The notes: generated by a model not told the origin, from the sequence alone. Positions 30,609-39,537 are shown, counted from the stretch's first letter. The stretch is DNA of 39,679 nucleotides from an uncultured Eubacteriales bacterium (GCA_902465495.1 CABQND010000012.1:1-39679), one strand, 5' to 3'. Program-made: numbers and translations.

Positions 30609-30896
30609 AACCCGCGGATAGTCCGCGGGTTCAAGAGAGGCTTTGCCGATGAACAAAAAAAAGAGCAGAAGAGAATGGAATAAGAAAAAAGCAAAAAAAG
30701 AAGAAAAAGCAAGGATAGAAAAGTAAACAGGAAAGTAAAAAAATAAGGAAAAAAATGAAAGAGGGGCAAAGCCATAGGTGAAGGAAATTAAGCACAAGAA
30801 AGGCCCGTTTACGGGTAGCAAGTAACAATCGCATGACTGCCAGGTCGTCATAAGCGCGGCTTGCGCGCCGCTGGTAATATTAGGGCTAATTGCCCG
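30609..30896. other. Hairpin-rich region, possible structured RNA or non-autonomous element
   Basis: Hairpins in order: ACCCGCGGA/TCCGCGGGT (30610-30630); GGCTTTGCC with GGCAAAGCC enclosing about 117 purine-rich bases (30639-30773); CCCGTTTACGGG (30804-30815); GCGGC/GCCGC (30856-30871); GGGC-TAATT-GCCC (30883-30895). A 25-codon frame (30649-30726, MNKKKSRREWNKKK..) lies in the purine-rich loop. No transposase or known RNA was recognised. Confidence 0.45.
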
Positions 30897-30926
30897 AAAA
30901 ATAAAAACCACGTGCTTTGCACGTGG
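30897..30926 (-). terminator. Terminator of rsmA
   Basis: CCACGTGC-TTT-GCACGTGG, followed on the minus strand by TTTTTATTTTT; begins 16 bp after the rsmA stop. Confidence 0.8.
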
Positions 30927-30941
30927 ATGATTATTATAAAA

Positions 30942-31790
30942 CTAATTTGCGTTTGTGTTTTTGGCTTCAAAAATAATATCGGACAGGGCGGCAAGCTGCA
31001 CAGGGGAAAGCGTTTCGCCGCGCGCTTTTTCGGGGATGTTTGCCTGTTGCAAGATGTCCTGCGCTTGTGCGCGCGAAAAGGAAAAGGAGTTGACGAGGTT
31101 GTTTTCCAGCGTTTTGCGGCGGGACAAAAAGGCGGCGCGCACCGTATCGCGATAGCACTTTTCGCTCTTTACGGGGATGCGCCCTTCTTCGAAGGTAAGT
31201 TTGACAACGGCGCTGTCCACGTTTGGTACGGGATAGAACATGCGCCGCGGTACGAATTTCACGGTTTCGGCGCTTGCCCTTCGCGCGATCGCCGCCGTGA
31301 CGGCGCCGTATTCGGGCGTGTTCGGCGCGGCGCAGAAGCGCTTTGCAACGTCGTCCTGCACCATGATCACGAGCGCGCGCACTTTTTTCGCCTCCTCGAC
31401 AAAGCGCATCACGAGAGGCGTCGTGATATAATAGGGCAGGTTTGCCACAACGATGTATTCGCCGAGTTCTTCTTCGATTTCGGCAAGATCGGCTTTCAAA
31501 AAATCACGGAACACGACTTCCGCATTGTCAATGCCTGCCAGCGTTTCGGCGAGCACAGGCTGCAATTTCGTGTCGATCTCGTAGGCGATCACCCGCTTCG
31601 CGGCGCTTGCGAGTTCGCGCGTAAGCGTACCCGCGCCGCAACCGATCTCCAAAACGTTCGCGGTTTTGTCCGCGCCTGACAGTGCGACGATGCTCTTTAA
31701 AAGATTTGTATCGGTAATGAAGTTCTGCCCGAACTGTTTTTTAAAAGAAAAGCCGTTTCGGGCAAGGATGTCTTTGATGCTGTTTTCCAT
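30942..31790 (-). CDS. rsmA: 16S rRNA dimethyladenosine transferase RsmA (KsgA)
   Basis: 282 aa SAM-dependent methyltransferase that dimethylates two adjacent adenines near the 3' end of 16S rRNA. Start MENSIKDILARNGFSFKKQFGQNF with AGGG upstream; an in-frame extension to 31835 has no ribosome site. Motifs: KKQFGQNFI, VLEIGCGAGTLTREL (SAM loop), NLPYYITTPLV (catalytic NLPY), VPNVDSAVV and AAFLSRRKTLENN. Complete length. It lies downstream of the tatD-radical SAM pair on the same strand but behind a hairpin. Confidence 0.97.
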   Translation of the reverse strand: MENSIKDILARNGFSFKKQFGQNFITDTNLLKSIVALSGADKTANVLEIGCGAGTLTRELASAAKRVIAYEIDTKLQPVLAETLAGIDNAEVVFRDFLKADLAEIEEELGEYIVVANLPYYITTPLVMRFVEEAKKVRALVIMVQDDVAKRFCAAPNTPEYGAVTAAIARRASAETVKFVPRRMFYPVPNVDSAVVKLTFEEGRIPVKSEKCYRDTVRAAFLSRRKTLENNLVNSFSFSRAQAQDILQQANIPEKARGETLSPVQLAALSDIIFEAKNTNAN

Positions 31791-31923
31791 AAATTCCCTG
31801 TCTAATGGTTGCATAGAACGCGCCATAGCGCACAAACTGATTGCAGAAACGAAACGGGAGCGAACGAAAAGAAATGCGTTTGCCGTGATCGTGACGTTTC
31901 ACACGGGAGAAGATCCCGCACAA

Positions 31924-31974
31924 ATGAGAAAGGAAAACCGTATGCGCAAAAAAATGCGTATGCGGTTTTCTCAT
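31924..31974 (-). terminator. Long hairpin between the radical SAM gene and rsmA
   Basis: Inverted repeat of about 20 bp per arm (with G-U pairs and one bulge) around an A7/T7 loop, 23 bp downstream of the radical SAM stop. Confidence 0.6.
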
Positions 31975-31996
31975 TGCGCAGAATGATCGCGACTTT

Positions 31997-32608
31997 TTAT
32001 TGGCTGTCCGCGATGTACGGGCGTACGCGCAGAGTAACGCCGCAGCTACTCGCGATCTCGCGGCATTTTGCGATCTTTTCTTCGCCGATGATGTCCACGA
32101 CCGAAAACCATACGTCGATCCCGCGCGCGACGCAGCATTTCGCAAATTCCTGCAAGCCGAAAAAAGCCGCTTCGCCGTATGCGGGTCTGCACAGCTGCAC
32201 ATATGCTTCTGCGCTCGCTTCGTTGAGGCTGACGTTGATCTTATCCACCGCCTCGGCAAGGTCTAAGGAAATGTCGCGCTTAGCAAACATGCTTCCCGTA
32301 CCGTTGGTATTGAGGCGCACCGTCGCCCCCCGCGCTTTCAGCTGCTTTCCGATTTCGCAAAGGACAGGCAGGCGCATGGTCGGTTCGCCGAATCCGCAGA
32401 ATACATATTCTTTATAGCGGGATATGTCTTTGGGGATGCGCGCCAAAACCTCCGCGGCGGAAGGCTCGCGCGAGAGCCATAACTTGTGTCCGAAATAGGT
32501 CGAATGTTCGTTTCGCACGCAGAAGGTGCAGTCGTTCGTGCATTTGCTGGTCAGGTTGATGTAAAGGTTGCCGTCCAGTTCGTAAGTAAATGTTTCAAAT
32601 TTTTCCAT
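31997..32608 (-). CDS. TatD-linked radical SAM protein
   Basis: 203 aa. N-terminal YINLTSKCTNDCTFCVRN provides the CxxxCxxC 4Fe-4S/SAM motif; CGFGEPTMR and NTNGTG are the usual radical-SAM downstream strands. Short, with no auxiliary-cluster domain, matching the family regularly encoded directly after tatD. Its start overlaps the tatD end by 14 bp, showing translational coupling. The substrate of this family is not known; the conserved linkage to TatD suggests a shared nucleic-acid or small-molecule pathway. Confidence 0.88.
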   Translation of the reverse strand: MEKFETFTYELDGNLYINLTSKCTNDCTFCVRNEHSTYFGHKLWLSREPSAAEVLARIPKDISRYKEYVFCGFGEPTMRLPVLCEIGKQLKARGATVRLNTNGTGSMFAKRDISLDLAEAVDKINVSLNEASAEAYVQLCRPAYGEAAFFGLQEFAKCCVARGIDVWFSVVDIIGEEKIAKCREIASSCGVTLRVRPYIADSQ

Positions 32609-33383
32609 GGTTGTTCAGCTTTGTAAATAAGGTGTGCGCGTTTTTGTAAATTTTTTGCGCCAGTTCTTCTTCGTCTTCTCCGCGCAATTGTGCAAGCTTT
32701 TTGTAAATGAAAGGCACGTTTGCGGGAGTATTGAGCGTTCCGCGCAGAGGCTCGGGGGCGAGGTAGGGCGAATCCGTTTCCGCTAAAATGCGCTCGGAAG
32801 GCACGATTTTTGCGACTTCGTCCAAGCGCCGCGCGTTCTTGAAGGTCACGGGCCCAGCAAAGGAGATATACAGCCCGAGTTTTAAATATTCTTTCGCCGT
32901 CTCTTCGCTGCCCGAAAAGCAATGCATGACTCCGCCGCAACTCAGATATCTGCGATTGTCTTTGAGGATTTGCAAGGTATCTGCCGCGGCGTCGCGGCTG
33001 TGGATGATGACGGGAAGACAAAGGGCATGCGCAAGTTCCAGCTGGGCACAAAACGCGCGTTTTTGCGCATCTTCATCGGTGTTTTCGTAATGGTAATCCA
33101 GCCCGATCTCGCCCACGGCGACCCCTTTGGGCGCGGTAAGAAGTGCCGCAATTTTTTCAAAGTCGCCTTCGCGGAAATCTTCGAGGTTGGACGGATGATA
33201 TCCTGCCGCAAACCACAAACAGGAATTTGCTTGTGCCTGCTTGGCGGCATACGCGGAGGAAGCATAGTTCCAGCCTACGTCGATGATTTTTTCCACGCCC
33301 GCCGCGCAGATGTGCGCAAGGAGAGTTGCTTCGTCGCCGTATTTTTCTTCGTAATTCAAGTGTGCGTGCGTATCAATGTACAT
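32595..33383 (-). CDS. tatD: TatD-family metal-dependent hydrolase (deoxyribonuclease)
   Basis: 262 aa TIM-barrel hydrolase. Motifs: YIDTHAHLNYEE (first metal His pair), VAVGEIGLDYHY (bridging Glu), VIIHSRDA, GGVMHCFSGS and LAETDSPYLAPEP, all in order and complete. Predicted leaderless: the ATG is exactly 6 nt after the -10 box, with no ribosome site. First gene of the tatD-radical SAM unit. Confidence 0.96.
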   Translation of the reverse strand: MYIDTHAHLNYEEKYGDEATLLAHICAAGVEKIIDVGWNYASSAYAAKQAQANSCLWFAAGYHPSNLEDFREGDFEKIAALLTAPKGVAVGEIGLDYHYENTDEDAQKRAFCAQLELAHALCLPVIIHSRDAAADTLQILKDNRRYLSCGGVMHCFSGSEETAKEYLKLGLYISFAGPVTFKNARRLDEVAKIVPSERILAETDSPYLAPEPLRGTLNTPANVPFIYKKLAQLRGEDEEELAQKIYKNAHTLFTKLNNHGKI

Positions 33384-33389
33384 AGGGGT

Positions 33390-33418
33390 ATTGTAGACTT
33401 TTTTTCGGGATTCGTCAA
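33390..33418 (-). promoter_or_regulatory. Promoter of tatD, predicted leaderless
   Basis: TTGACG, 17 bp, TACAAT on the minus strand, then 6 nt to ATG. It directly follows the terminator of the upstream gene. Confidence 0.75.
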
Positions 33419-33457
33419 GAAAAACGAGGCGGGCGCTTGAAAAAGCGCCCGCCTCGT
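33419..33457 (-). terminator. Terminator of the sigma/beta-propeller operon
   Basis: 15-bp perfect stem (33424-33438 with 33443-33457), with TTTTTC on the minus strand. Confidence 0.9.
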
Positions 33458-33473
33458 GTCATTTATGCAAATT

Positions 33474-35339
33474 TTACAGTGCGCCTACCGCAAAATCTCC
33501 GTCGCAGAACGCGTACAGATATCCGTCGATCACGGTTGCCCGTGCGCGCGCATGCGCGCCGCTCAGCGGCAATTCCAGTGCGGGCACAAGGTTGTAACCG
33601 TCAAAGCGCAGAAGCAGGTAATAGCAACGCGCTTCGTAGACGCTGTAATCGGTGACAAGCAGTCCGATATACCCCGCATCGGCGTCGATAAAATAAGATT
33701 TGAAACTTTCGGAAAATTCGCAGAACAGCTCGAAGTTTGCCACGCTTTCCACGTCCGTTTCTGCCTCGCGGTACAGTTCGATTTTAAGCCCTCGCACATC
33801 GCCGTGCCCGATGCCGAGCAGCGTTCCGTCTGTAAAGGGATACAGTGTGGTCGAATATCCCTCGATGATGCCCGTATCTTTGTAGACGATATTTTCGGGA
33901 TCGGACAGGTCAATGATATACACGGGATCGGTAAATGTGATGACGATGGCTGTGCAGATATAAGCTGTCTGATCGTCAAAGCGCGCCGCAGTGACTTCCT
34001 CGCCCCAGGGTGCAAAATTTTCAAGGGCGCCTACGATCGCAAAATCGGAAAGGCGGATACAGTATACGCCGGCATTTTTTCCCGACTGATTGCTGACGGT
34101 TCCGTCGGCGGCGTTGCCGCCCGATAGGGTCGTGACGCTCTTTTGCAGGGTAGTCGCGACACGTAGGATGCCCTCGTGTTCGTCCATCGAATACTGGTCT
34201 TTGACAGAGCCGCTCACGGTCACGCTCCCTTTCAGGACAAGCGAACCGTCTTGGTAGGAAATGCAGGAGATCTGCGTCTTTTGTTCGGTGACGGTCGTGT
34301 TATCTGTTTGAGTAAGGTCGGTAAACCCGAATGTCACAAAAATATTGTCCTGCGAAACATAGACTTCTTCGGAGTAAGAAAAGAAGGCAAATGTTTCTGC
34401 AATGCCGAACGATTGCCCGCCAATGCGGCAGACGATCGTGTAACGCGTCGCATTGGCGTTTTCGGGGCAGACAATGTTTTGCATGGGAATGCTCTCCATT
34501 TCGCCCAAAACTCCCGCCTGCGGCACGAATTCCGATTCGTCGGAAAAGTCCGGGCGCCCGTAAAAATTAAACTCGTTGATTACGAGAAGATCGCCGCCCG
34601 TATAGCGCGAAGAAAGATAATTTCCCGAGATATATTGCCGACCGAGCTCTTTGATGTGCAGGGGATCGCTTACGTCCAGCCCGATGAGTACGGTGTAAAG
34701 ATCTTGTTTCTTTGTGCGTAAAGGGGATATAACGGTCGCACGCGTTCCCGTTTCGTCAAGATATAATTCTGCACGGTCCTGATATCCCGAAAAATATAGG
34801 TCATCACCCGCAGCGATCGTATAGCTTGCCGCTTTTTCGGTGCTTTCCTGACAGATGGGGTAACTTTCCAAAATATAATTATTTTCGGAGACGTTCAGAT
34901 AAAAGATCGTGTCTTTCGTTCTTTTAAAGAGATCGCCTTCGATCACGCCTTCTTCTTGATTGTTGGTTACTTCAACATACCCGTTTTCGGGCTCGCTCTG
35001 TCCGGGTGTCATGTTCGTTCCGCCTTCTGCGGACATGTCGTTGCCGCCTTTGGCTCCGGAAAACAGGCCGTCGAAAATGGCTTCGAAATTGTTTTTATAG
35101 CGCGGCGGACGGTATGTCAGTGCGTTGATCTGTTGAATGAGCGGATAATATTCGCTGTCTTTGTATGCGGAAACACTGGGAAGCGCGGTGCTGTAAGGTA
35201 TAAAGAGGAACAAGTTCAATCCGATGATCGCGCATAAGAAGACAGTGCAGACGGAGATCAGTTTTATTTTCTTTTTCTTTTTTCTCTGGGTTTCGGCGCG
35301 GTTGAGTATGTCCGCTGTCCGTTCTTTATAAGTCTTCAT
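33474..35339 (-). CDS. Membrane-anchored beta-propeller protein, likely anti-sigma partner
   Basis: 621 aa. Start MKTYKERTADILNRAETQRKKKKK, chosen for GGAAGG upstream; overlaps the sigma gene end by 14 bp. A short basic cytoplasmic N-terminus is followed by one membrane helix (about 25-48, LISVCTVFLCAIIGLNLFLF) and a large exterior domain with a linker (MSAEGGTNMTPGQSEPENGY) and a beta-propeller of the secreted Beta_propel family (TNNQEEGVIEGDLFKRT, TYTIAAGDDLYFSG-like blades). Families of this type are commonly encoded after ECF sigma genes. An anti-sigma role through the short N-terminus is inferred. Confidence 0.85.
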   Translation of the reverse strand: MKTYKERTADILNRAETQRKKKKKIKLISVCTVFLCAIIGLNLFLFIPYSTALPSVSAYKDSEYYPLIQQINALTYRPPRYKNNFEAIFDGLFSGAKGGNDMSAEGGTNMTPGQSEPENGYVEVTNNQEEGVIEGDLFKRTKDTIFYLNVSENNYILESYPICQESTEKAASYTIAAGDDLYFSGYQDRAELYLDETGTRATVISPLRTKKQDLYTVLIGLDVSDPLHIKELGRQYISGNYLSSRYTGGDLLVINEFNFYGRPDFSDESEFVPQAGVLGEMESIPMQNIVCPENANATRYTIVCRIGGQSFGIAETFAFFSYSEEVYVSQDNIFVTFGFTDLTQTDNTTVTEQKTQISCISYQDGSLVLKGSVTVSGSVKDQYSMDEHEGILRVATTLQKSVTTLSGGNAADGTVSNQSGKNAGVYCIRLSDFAIVGALENFAPWGEEVTAARFDDQTAYICTAIVITFTDPVYIIDLSDPENIVYKDTGIIEGYSTTLYPFTDGTLLGIGHGDVRGLKIELYREAETDVESVANFELFCEFSESFKSYFIDADAGYIGLLVTDYSVYEARCYYLLLRFDGYNLVPALELPLSGAHARARATVIDGYLYAFCDGDFAVGAL

Positions 35340-35871
35340 AGGAAATACCTTCCTTGCTGAATATTTGACGAAGGGTGAGTCTGGCGCGGGCAAGCAGATT
35401 GTATACCTGCTTTCTGGATTTTTTTAGTACACAGCACATCTGTTCGGCGGAAAAGCCTTCAAAATAATAGAGTTGCAACACTTCGGCGTATTGGGAGGGC
35501 AGGGTTTTGATGAATGCAAAGAGCTGCCTTTCCCGATCGCGCAGAAAAACATCTTCTTCCGCGGACGGCGCGCGGACACACTGTTCTTCCAATGGCAGTT
35601 GCCGCTTGTTTGCGCGCAGAAAGTCGATCGCCTTATTGCGTGCGATCCGATACAGATAAGTTTTAAATTTTGCCTCTTCGCGGAATTCCTTCCGCTTTAC
35701 GATGAGTGCGGCAAACGTGTCCGCCATCACGTCTTCCGCCGCTGCGGTGTCGCCGACATAGCCGTATGCAAAGCGTACCAGTGCGTCGCTGTACATGCCG
35801 ACCAGGGCTTCAAGCGCGGCATCATCGCCTTTCAGGTACCGTCGGTACAATGCCGTTCCGCTGTCCATCAT
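35326..35871 (-). CDS. ECF-type RNA polymerase sigma factor
   Basis: 181 aa. ATG with GAGAGG five bases upstream (a second ATG follows at once, and a GTG lies six bases before). Region 2 is YRRYLKGDDAALEALVGMYSDALVRFAYGYVGDTAAAEDVMADTFAAL; region 4 is LPSQYAEVLQLYYFEGFSAEQMCCVLKKSRKQVYNLLARARLTL. No region 1 or 3, typical of ECF. Co-transcribed with the membrane beta-propeller protein, suggesting an envelope-signal response. A TTGACA lies upstream with a poor -10, so the promoter is unclear. Confidence 0.92.
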   Translation of the reverse strand: MMDSGTALYRRYLKGDDAALEALVGMYSDALVRFAYGYVGDTAAAEDVMADTFAALIVKRKEFREEAKFKTYLYRIARNKAIDFLRANKRQLPLEEQCVRAPSAEEDVFLRDRERQLFAFIKTLPSQYAEVLQLYYFEGFSAEQMCCVLKKSRKQVYNLLARARLTLRQIFSKEGISYEDL

Positions 35872-35976
35872 ATTCACCTCTCTGCCTATTAAACGGTTTT
35901 ATTTTCGAATTTACTCAATCATTCGGAAAATTTGTCAATTTTTTATTGGATTTTTCGGGCGAGAATATTTGTTGAA

Positions 35977-36013
35977 TAAAAACGCGGTCTGCGCCATCGG
36001 GCGCAGACCGCGT
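35977..36013 (-). terminator. Terminator of metG
   Basis: 14-bp perfect stem (35982-35995 with 36000-36013) followed on the minus strand by TTTTTATTC. Confidence 0.85.
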
Positions 36014-36148
36014 CTGTTTTCCATTGTTCCGCCCGTCGCTTTCATTGTAACGTAAGGCAGGCAGGTTGTAAAGACTTTTTTAAAAATTGTCTATGATTGC
36101 TGGCGAAAAATGTCCGCTATGCAGGGGATGCTGTTTGTTTGCGGCGGC

Positions 36149-38128
36149 TCAGAAAATACCGCTGCCGTCGGCAATGTCGCCTTCGGGGGCAAGGAGTTTG
36201 AGATTGCCGTCGGCGTCCTCGGCGCACAGGATCATGCCTTCGCTTAAGATTCCGCGCAATTTGGCGGGCTTTAAGTTCGTGATCATCACGACCTTCTTTC
36301 CGACCATCTCTTCGGGTTTATAAAATTTTGCGATACCGCTTACAACGGTGCGTGTTTCATTTCCGATCTGTACCGTACTTTTTAAAAGCTTGTCGCTTTT
36401 TTCTACCTTTTCGCATGCCAAAACCTTTGCGATCTGCATCTTCACTTTTGCAAAATCGTCAATGGAAATTTCGGCAGGGTATTCGGGTTCGTGGCTCGTT
36501 TTGGCGGGAGCGTTTGCAGGATTTTGTTTCTTTTCTTGCTCGGATTTACCCGTATGGGCGTGCATCTGTTCGTATTTTGCTTCAACGTCCTTATAATTCA
36601 TGCGGTCAAACAGGTGTGTTTCGACGGCGGAAACTTTGGTGCCGTTTTTCAAAAGTCCGAATTTGTCCAGATCTTTATAGGCGCGCGCGGGTACATTGAA
36701 CTGGGAGAACACCTTTTCCGCTGTTTCGGGCATGAATGGCTGCAACAGGGAGGTTGCGATCACGATGCTCTCGGAAAGGTTGTACAAAACGGTTGCGAGA
36801 CGATCCTTTTTGCTTTCGTCGCGGGCAAGCACCCACGGCGCGGTTTCGTCGATGTATTTGTTGCAGCGGCGTAAGAATGCGAAGATCTCGCCCAGCGCAT
36901 CCGAAATTCGGAATGCGTCCATGTCGGCGCAAACTTTTTTGTACAGCTCTTGTGCCATCTTGCGAAGTTCCGCATCGACCGGCTCATCCGCCTTTTTATC
37001 GCAGATCTCGCCGCCGAAGTATTTCAGGCTCATCGCAGCCGTGCGGGAAACGAGGTTGCCGTAGGTATTGGCGAGATCGGAGTTTATGCGCTCGGTGATC
37101 AGTTCCCATGTGATGTTGCCGTCATTGTCGAAAGGCATATCGTTGAGAACAAAGTAACGCACTGCGTCCACGCCGAACACGTTCACAAGTTCGTCCGCGT
37201 AGATGACGTTGCCCTTGGATTTGCTCATTTTGCTGCCGTCCATCAAAAGCCAAGGATGACCGAATACCTGTTTGGGCAGGGGAAGCCCCAATGCCATCAG
37301 GAAAATAGGCCAGTAAATGGTATGGAAGCGTATGATATCTTTGCCGATGACGTGTACGTCCGCGGGCCAGTACTTTTTGAAAAGCGGATCGGAATTTCCG
37401 TCGGTATCGAAGCCGAGCCCCGTGATATAGTTTGTCAGTGCGTCCAGCCATACATATACGACGTGCTTGGGATCGAAATCGACGGGGATCCCCCATTTGA
37501 AAGAGGTGCGCGAAACGCACAGATCTTGCAGTCCCGGCTTTAAGAAATTGTTGACCATTTCGTTTTTGCGGGATACCGGCGTAATGAACTCGGGGTGTTC
37601 CTCGTAATACTGCATCAAGCGGTCTGCATATTTGCTCATGCGGAAAAAGTACGCTTCTTCCTTGGCTGGCTTGACTTCTCTGCCGCAGTCGGGGCATTTT
37701 CCGTCCTTGAGCTGGGAGGGCGTCCAGAACGCTTCGCAGGGGGTGCAATACATGCCTTCGTATGTGCCCTTGTAAATGTCGCCCTGTTCGTACAGCTTTT
37801 TGAAGATCTTTTGAACCTGTTTTTCGTGATCGGTATCGGTGGTGCGGATGAATTTGTCGTAAGATACGTTCATCAGATCCCAAATCGTTTTGATCTGTCC
37901 GGCAACGCCATCGACAAACTGTTTGGGTGTCACGCCCGCCGCTGCCGCTTTTTCTTCGATCTTTTGACCGTGCTCATCGGTGCCCGTCTGGAACCGTACG
38001 TCAAAGCCCTGATTGCGCTTGAAGCGCGCGATCGCGTCGGTCAACACGATTTCGTATGTGTTTCCGATGTGCGGTTTGCCCGAAGTGTAGGCGATCGCCG
38101 TCGTAATATAATAGGGTTTCTTCTGCAT
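36149..38128 (-). CDS. metG: Methionyl-tRNA synthetase
   Basis: 659 aa class I synthetase; AGGAGG precedes the ATG. Parts: Rossmann domain with HIGN (HIGH motif, residues 21-24), zinc knuckle CTPCEAFWTPSQLKDGKCPDCG, KMSKS (about 305), the anticodon-binding helical domain, a flexible linker rich in Ala/Lys/Pro (about 530-555), and a C-terminal tRNA-binding OB fold (IDDFAKVKMQIAKVLACEKVEKSDKL...). Full length, ending in TAA-free TTT then TGA within normal range. A consensus-like promoter and a short leader lie upstream; its own terminator lies 130 bp downstream. Confidence 0.98.
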   Translation of the reverse strand: MQKKPYYITTAIAYTSGKPHIGNTYEIVLTDAIARFKRNQGFDVRFQTGTDEHGQKIEEKAAAAGVTPKQFVDGVAGQIKTIWDLMNVSYDKFIRTTDTDHEKQVQKIFKKLYEQGDIYKGTYEGMYCTPCEAFWTPSQLKDGKCPDCGREVKPAKEEAYFFRMSKYADRLMQYYEEHPEFITPVSRKNEMVNNFLKPGLQDLCVSRTSFKWGIPVDFDPKHVVYVWLDALTNYITGLGFDTDGNSDPLFKKYWPADVHVIGKDIIRFHTIYWPIFLMALGLPLPKQVFGHPWLLMDGSKMSKSKGNVIYADELVNVFGVDAVRYFVLNDMPFDNDGNITWELITERINSDLANTYGNLVSRTAAMSLKYFGGEICDKKADEPVDAELRKMAQELYKKVCADMDAFRISDALGEIFAFLRRCNKYIDETAPWVLARDESKKDRLATVLYNLSESIVIATSLLQPFMPETAEKVFSQFNVPARAYKDLDKFGLLKNGTKVSAVETHLFDRMNYKDVEAKYEQMHAHTGKSEQEKKQNPANAPAKTSHEPEYPAEISIDDFAKVKMQIAKVLACEKVEKSDKLLKSTVQIGNETRTVVSGIAKFYKPEEMVGKKVVMITNLKPAKLRGILSEGMILCAEDADGNLKLLAPEGDIADGSGIF

Positions 38129-38199
38129 GTCAGCCCTCCTGCCATAATTTTCTTGAAAAAATTGCGCGTCTGCGCAAGAATGGGAAAAATTTCCCTATT

Positions 38200-38228
38200 A
38201 TTATATAGCATTTTCCAAAGAATGTAAA
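38200..38228 (-). promoter_or_regulatory. Promoter of metG
   Basis: TTTACA, 17 bp, TATAAT on the minus strand. The leader of about 65 nt contains TTGCGC-AGAC-GCGCAA followed by T6, a weak terminator-like hairpin. Confidence 0.75.
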
Positions 38229-38304
38229 ACTTTTTGCGGCGCCGCGCGAAAATTCGGCATAACTTGTCCCGCTCCGGCATACGGATAGGGGAAGGAGGTG
38301 CGCC

Positions 38305-38862
38305 GTGAATTTTCTTTTTGCTGCTGTTTTTATCGCTGCCGCCGCGCTCTTGCTCGTGCGCGATCCTGCGGCGTTTCTTCCCGCTATGCTCGAAGGAGCA
38401 AAAAATGCCGTCGGGCTGTGTGTGACGCTCGCGGCTGTGTATGCCGTCTGGCTGGGCATTTTAAAAGTTGCCGAAGATGCGGGGATCCTGCGCGGTATGG
38501 CGCGGGGCGCAAAACCATTTCTCGGAAAGCTTTTCCGCACCAAAGATGACGCCGCACTTGAAAAAATCGCCGTCAACGTCACCGCAAACTTTTTGGGTAT
38601 GGGCGGCGCGGCTACACCTGCGGGCGTTTCTGCAATGAACCTCTTGGGCGCGTCCGAGCGCGCAAAATATTCCCGAGCAATGCTGTTTGTGTTCAATTGC
38701 GCAGGGCTTCAAATGTTTCCCACAACGATTGTTTCTCTGCGCGCGGCGGCGGGCGCCGAATCGGCGTATGACATCGTGCTTCCTGTCTTGCTCGCTTCGC
38801 TTGCGGCGCTTCTGTTCGGGGTTGCGGCCGTCATGATCGTGTATGGAGGAAAGCGCGGATGA
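38305..38862 (+). CDS. spmA: Spore maturation protein A (SpmA)
   Basis: 185 aa from a GTG start with GGAGG seven bases upstream. Membrane protein with a nucleoside-recognition (Gate) domain: N-terminal helix LFAAVFIAAAALLLV, GLCVTLAAVYAVWLGILKVAEDAGI, NVTANFLGMGGAATPAGVSAM, FNCAGLQMFPTTIVSLRA and a last helix. With SpmB it contributes to spore-core dehydration in Bacillus. It overlaps spmB by 4 bp (ATGA). The pair supports an endospore-forming lineage, although non-sporulating relatives can keep them. Confidence 0.92.
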   Translation: MNFLFAAVFIAAAALLLVRDPAAFLPAMLEGAKNAVGLCVTLAAVYAVWLGILKVAEDAGILRGMARGAKPFLGKLFRTKDDAALEKIAVNVTANFLGMGGAATPAGVSAMNLLGASERAKYSRAMLFVFNCAGLQMFPTTIVSLRAAAGAESAYDIVLPVLLASLAALLFGVAAVMIVYGGKRG

Positions 38863-39371
38863 AATGGACGGCGTATCTTTTGCCCGTCCTTTTTGCGGGC
38901 ATACTTCTCATCGCGTCCGTGCGAAAAGTGCGCGTTTACGATAGCTTTGCTGCGGGTGCGGCAGGGGCTCTTCCTCTCTTAAAAAATCTTTTTCCCTATA
39001 TCGCAGCTATTTTGGTGCTTGCCGAATTGTTTGAAGCAAGCGGGCTTTCGTCGGCGCTTTGTTCCGCACTCGCTCCGGCATTTTCCTTTTTGGGAATACC
39101 GGAAGAGATCGCGCCTCTCGTTTTGGTCAAGCCCTTTTCGGGCAGCGGATCCCTTTCGCTTGTCAGTGAAATTTTTGAAATGTACGGCGCGGATTCGTAT
39201 ATCGCTCGCTGTGCAAGTGTGGTATATGCGTCAGGGGAAACGATCTTTTATTTGTCTGCTGTTTATTTTGCGCCCGTTGCCGGCAAAAAGCCGATCGCGC
39301 CCGTACTCATCGCGTTGGCAGCGAATTTCCTTGCCGCCATCCTCGGATGCGCCTTTTGCCGTATTTTGTGA
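38859..39371 (+). CDS. spmB: Spore maturation protein B (SpmB)
   Basis: 170 aa, Gate-domain membrane protein. Its ATG overlaps the spmA stop; GGAGG lies nine bases upstream. Helices include YLLPVLFAGILLIA, LFPYIAAILVLAELFEASG and VLIALAANFLAAILG. Conserved segments: LVKPFSGSGSLSLVSEIFEMYGADSYIARCASVVYASGETIFY. Forms a complex or pair with SpmA at the membrane. Confidence 0.93.
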   Translation: MKWTAYLLPVLFAGILLIASVRKVRVYDSFAAGAAGALPLLKNLFPYIAAILVLAELFEASGLSSALCSALAPAFSFLGIPEEIAPLVLVKPFSGSGSLSLVSEIFEMYGADSYIARCASVVYASGETIFYLSAVYFAPVAGKKPIAPVLIALAANFLAAILGCAFCRIL

Positions 39372-39537
39372 AAATTGTGAACTCAATCAAAATATGTTTT
39401 GCACCCGATGATTGCGAGTGTTATTTGTTAACATCATTAACGATAATGTTTTATAAAGCGTGTTATTTTGATAAAATTTGACAAAAAATGTTAACAAAAA
39501 TTATTTTTAATTTTTTCAAAAAAAAATAAAAATTTTC
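39372..39537. other. AT-rich intergenic region
   Basis: Long A and T runs, TTGTTAAC/GTTAAC repeats (39426, 39490), no supported gene. It leads into a promoter. Confidence 0.5.
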
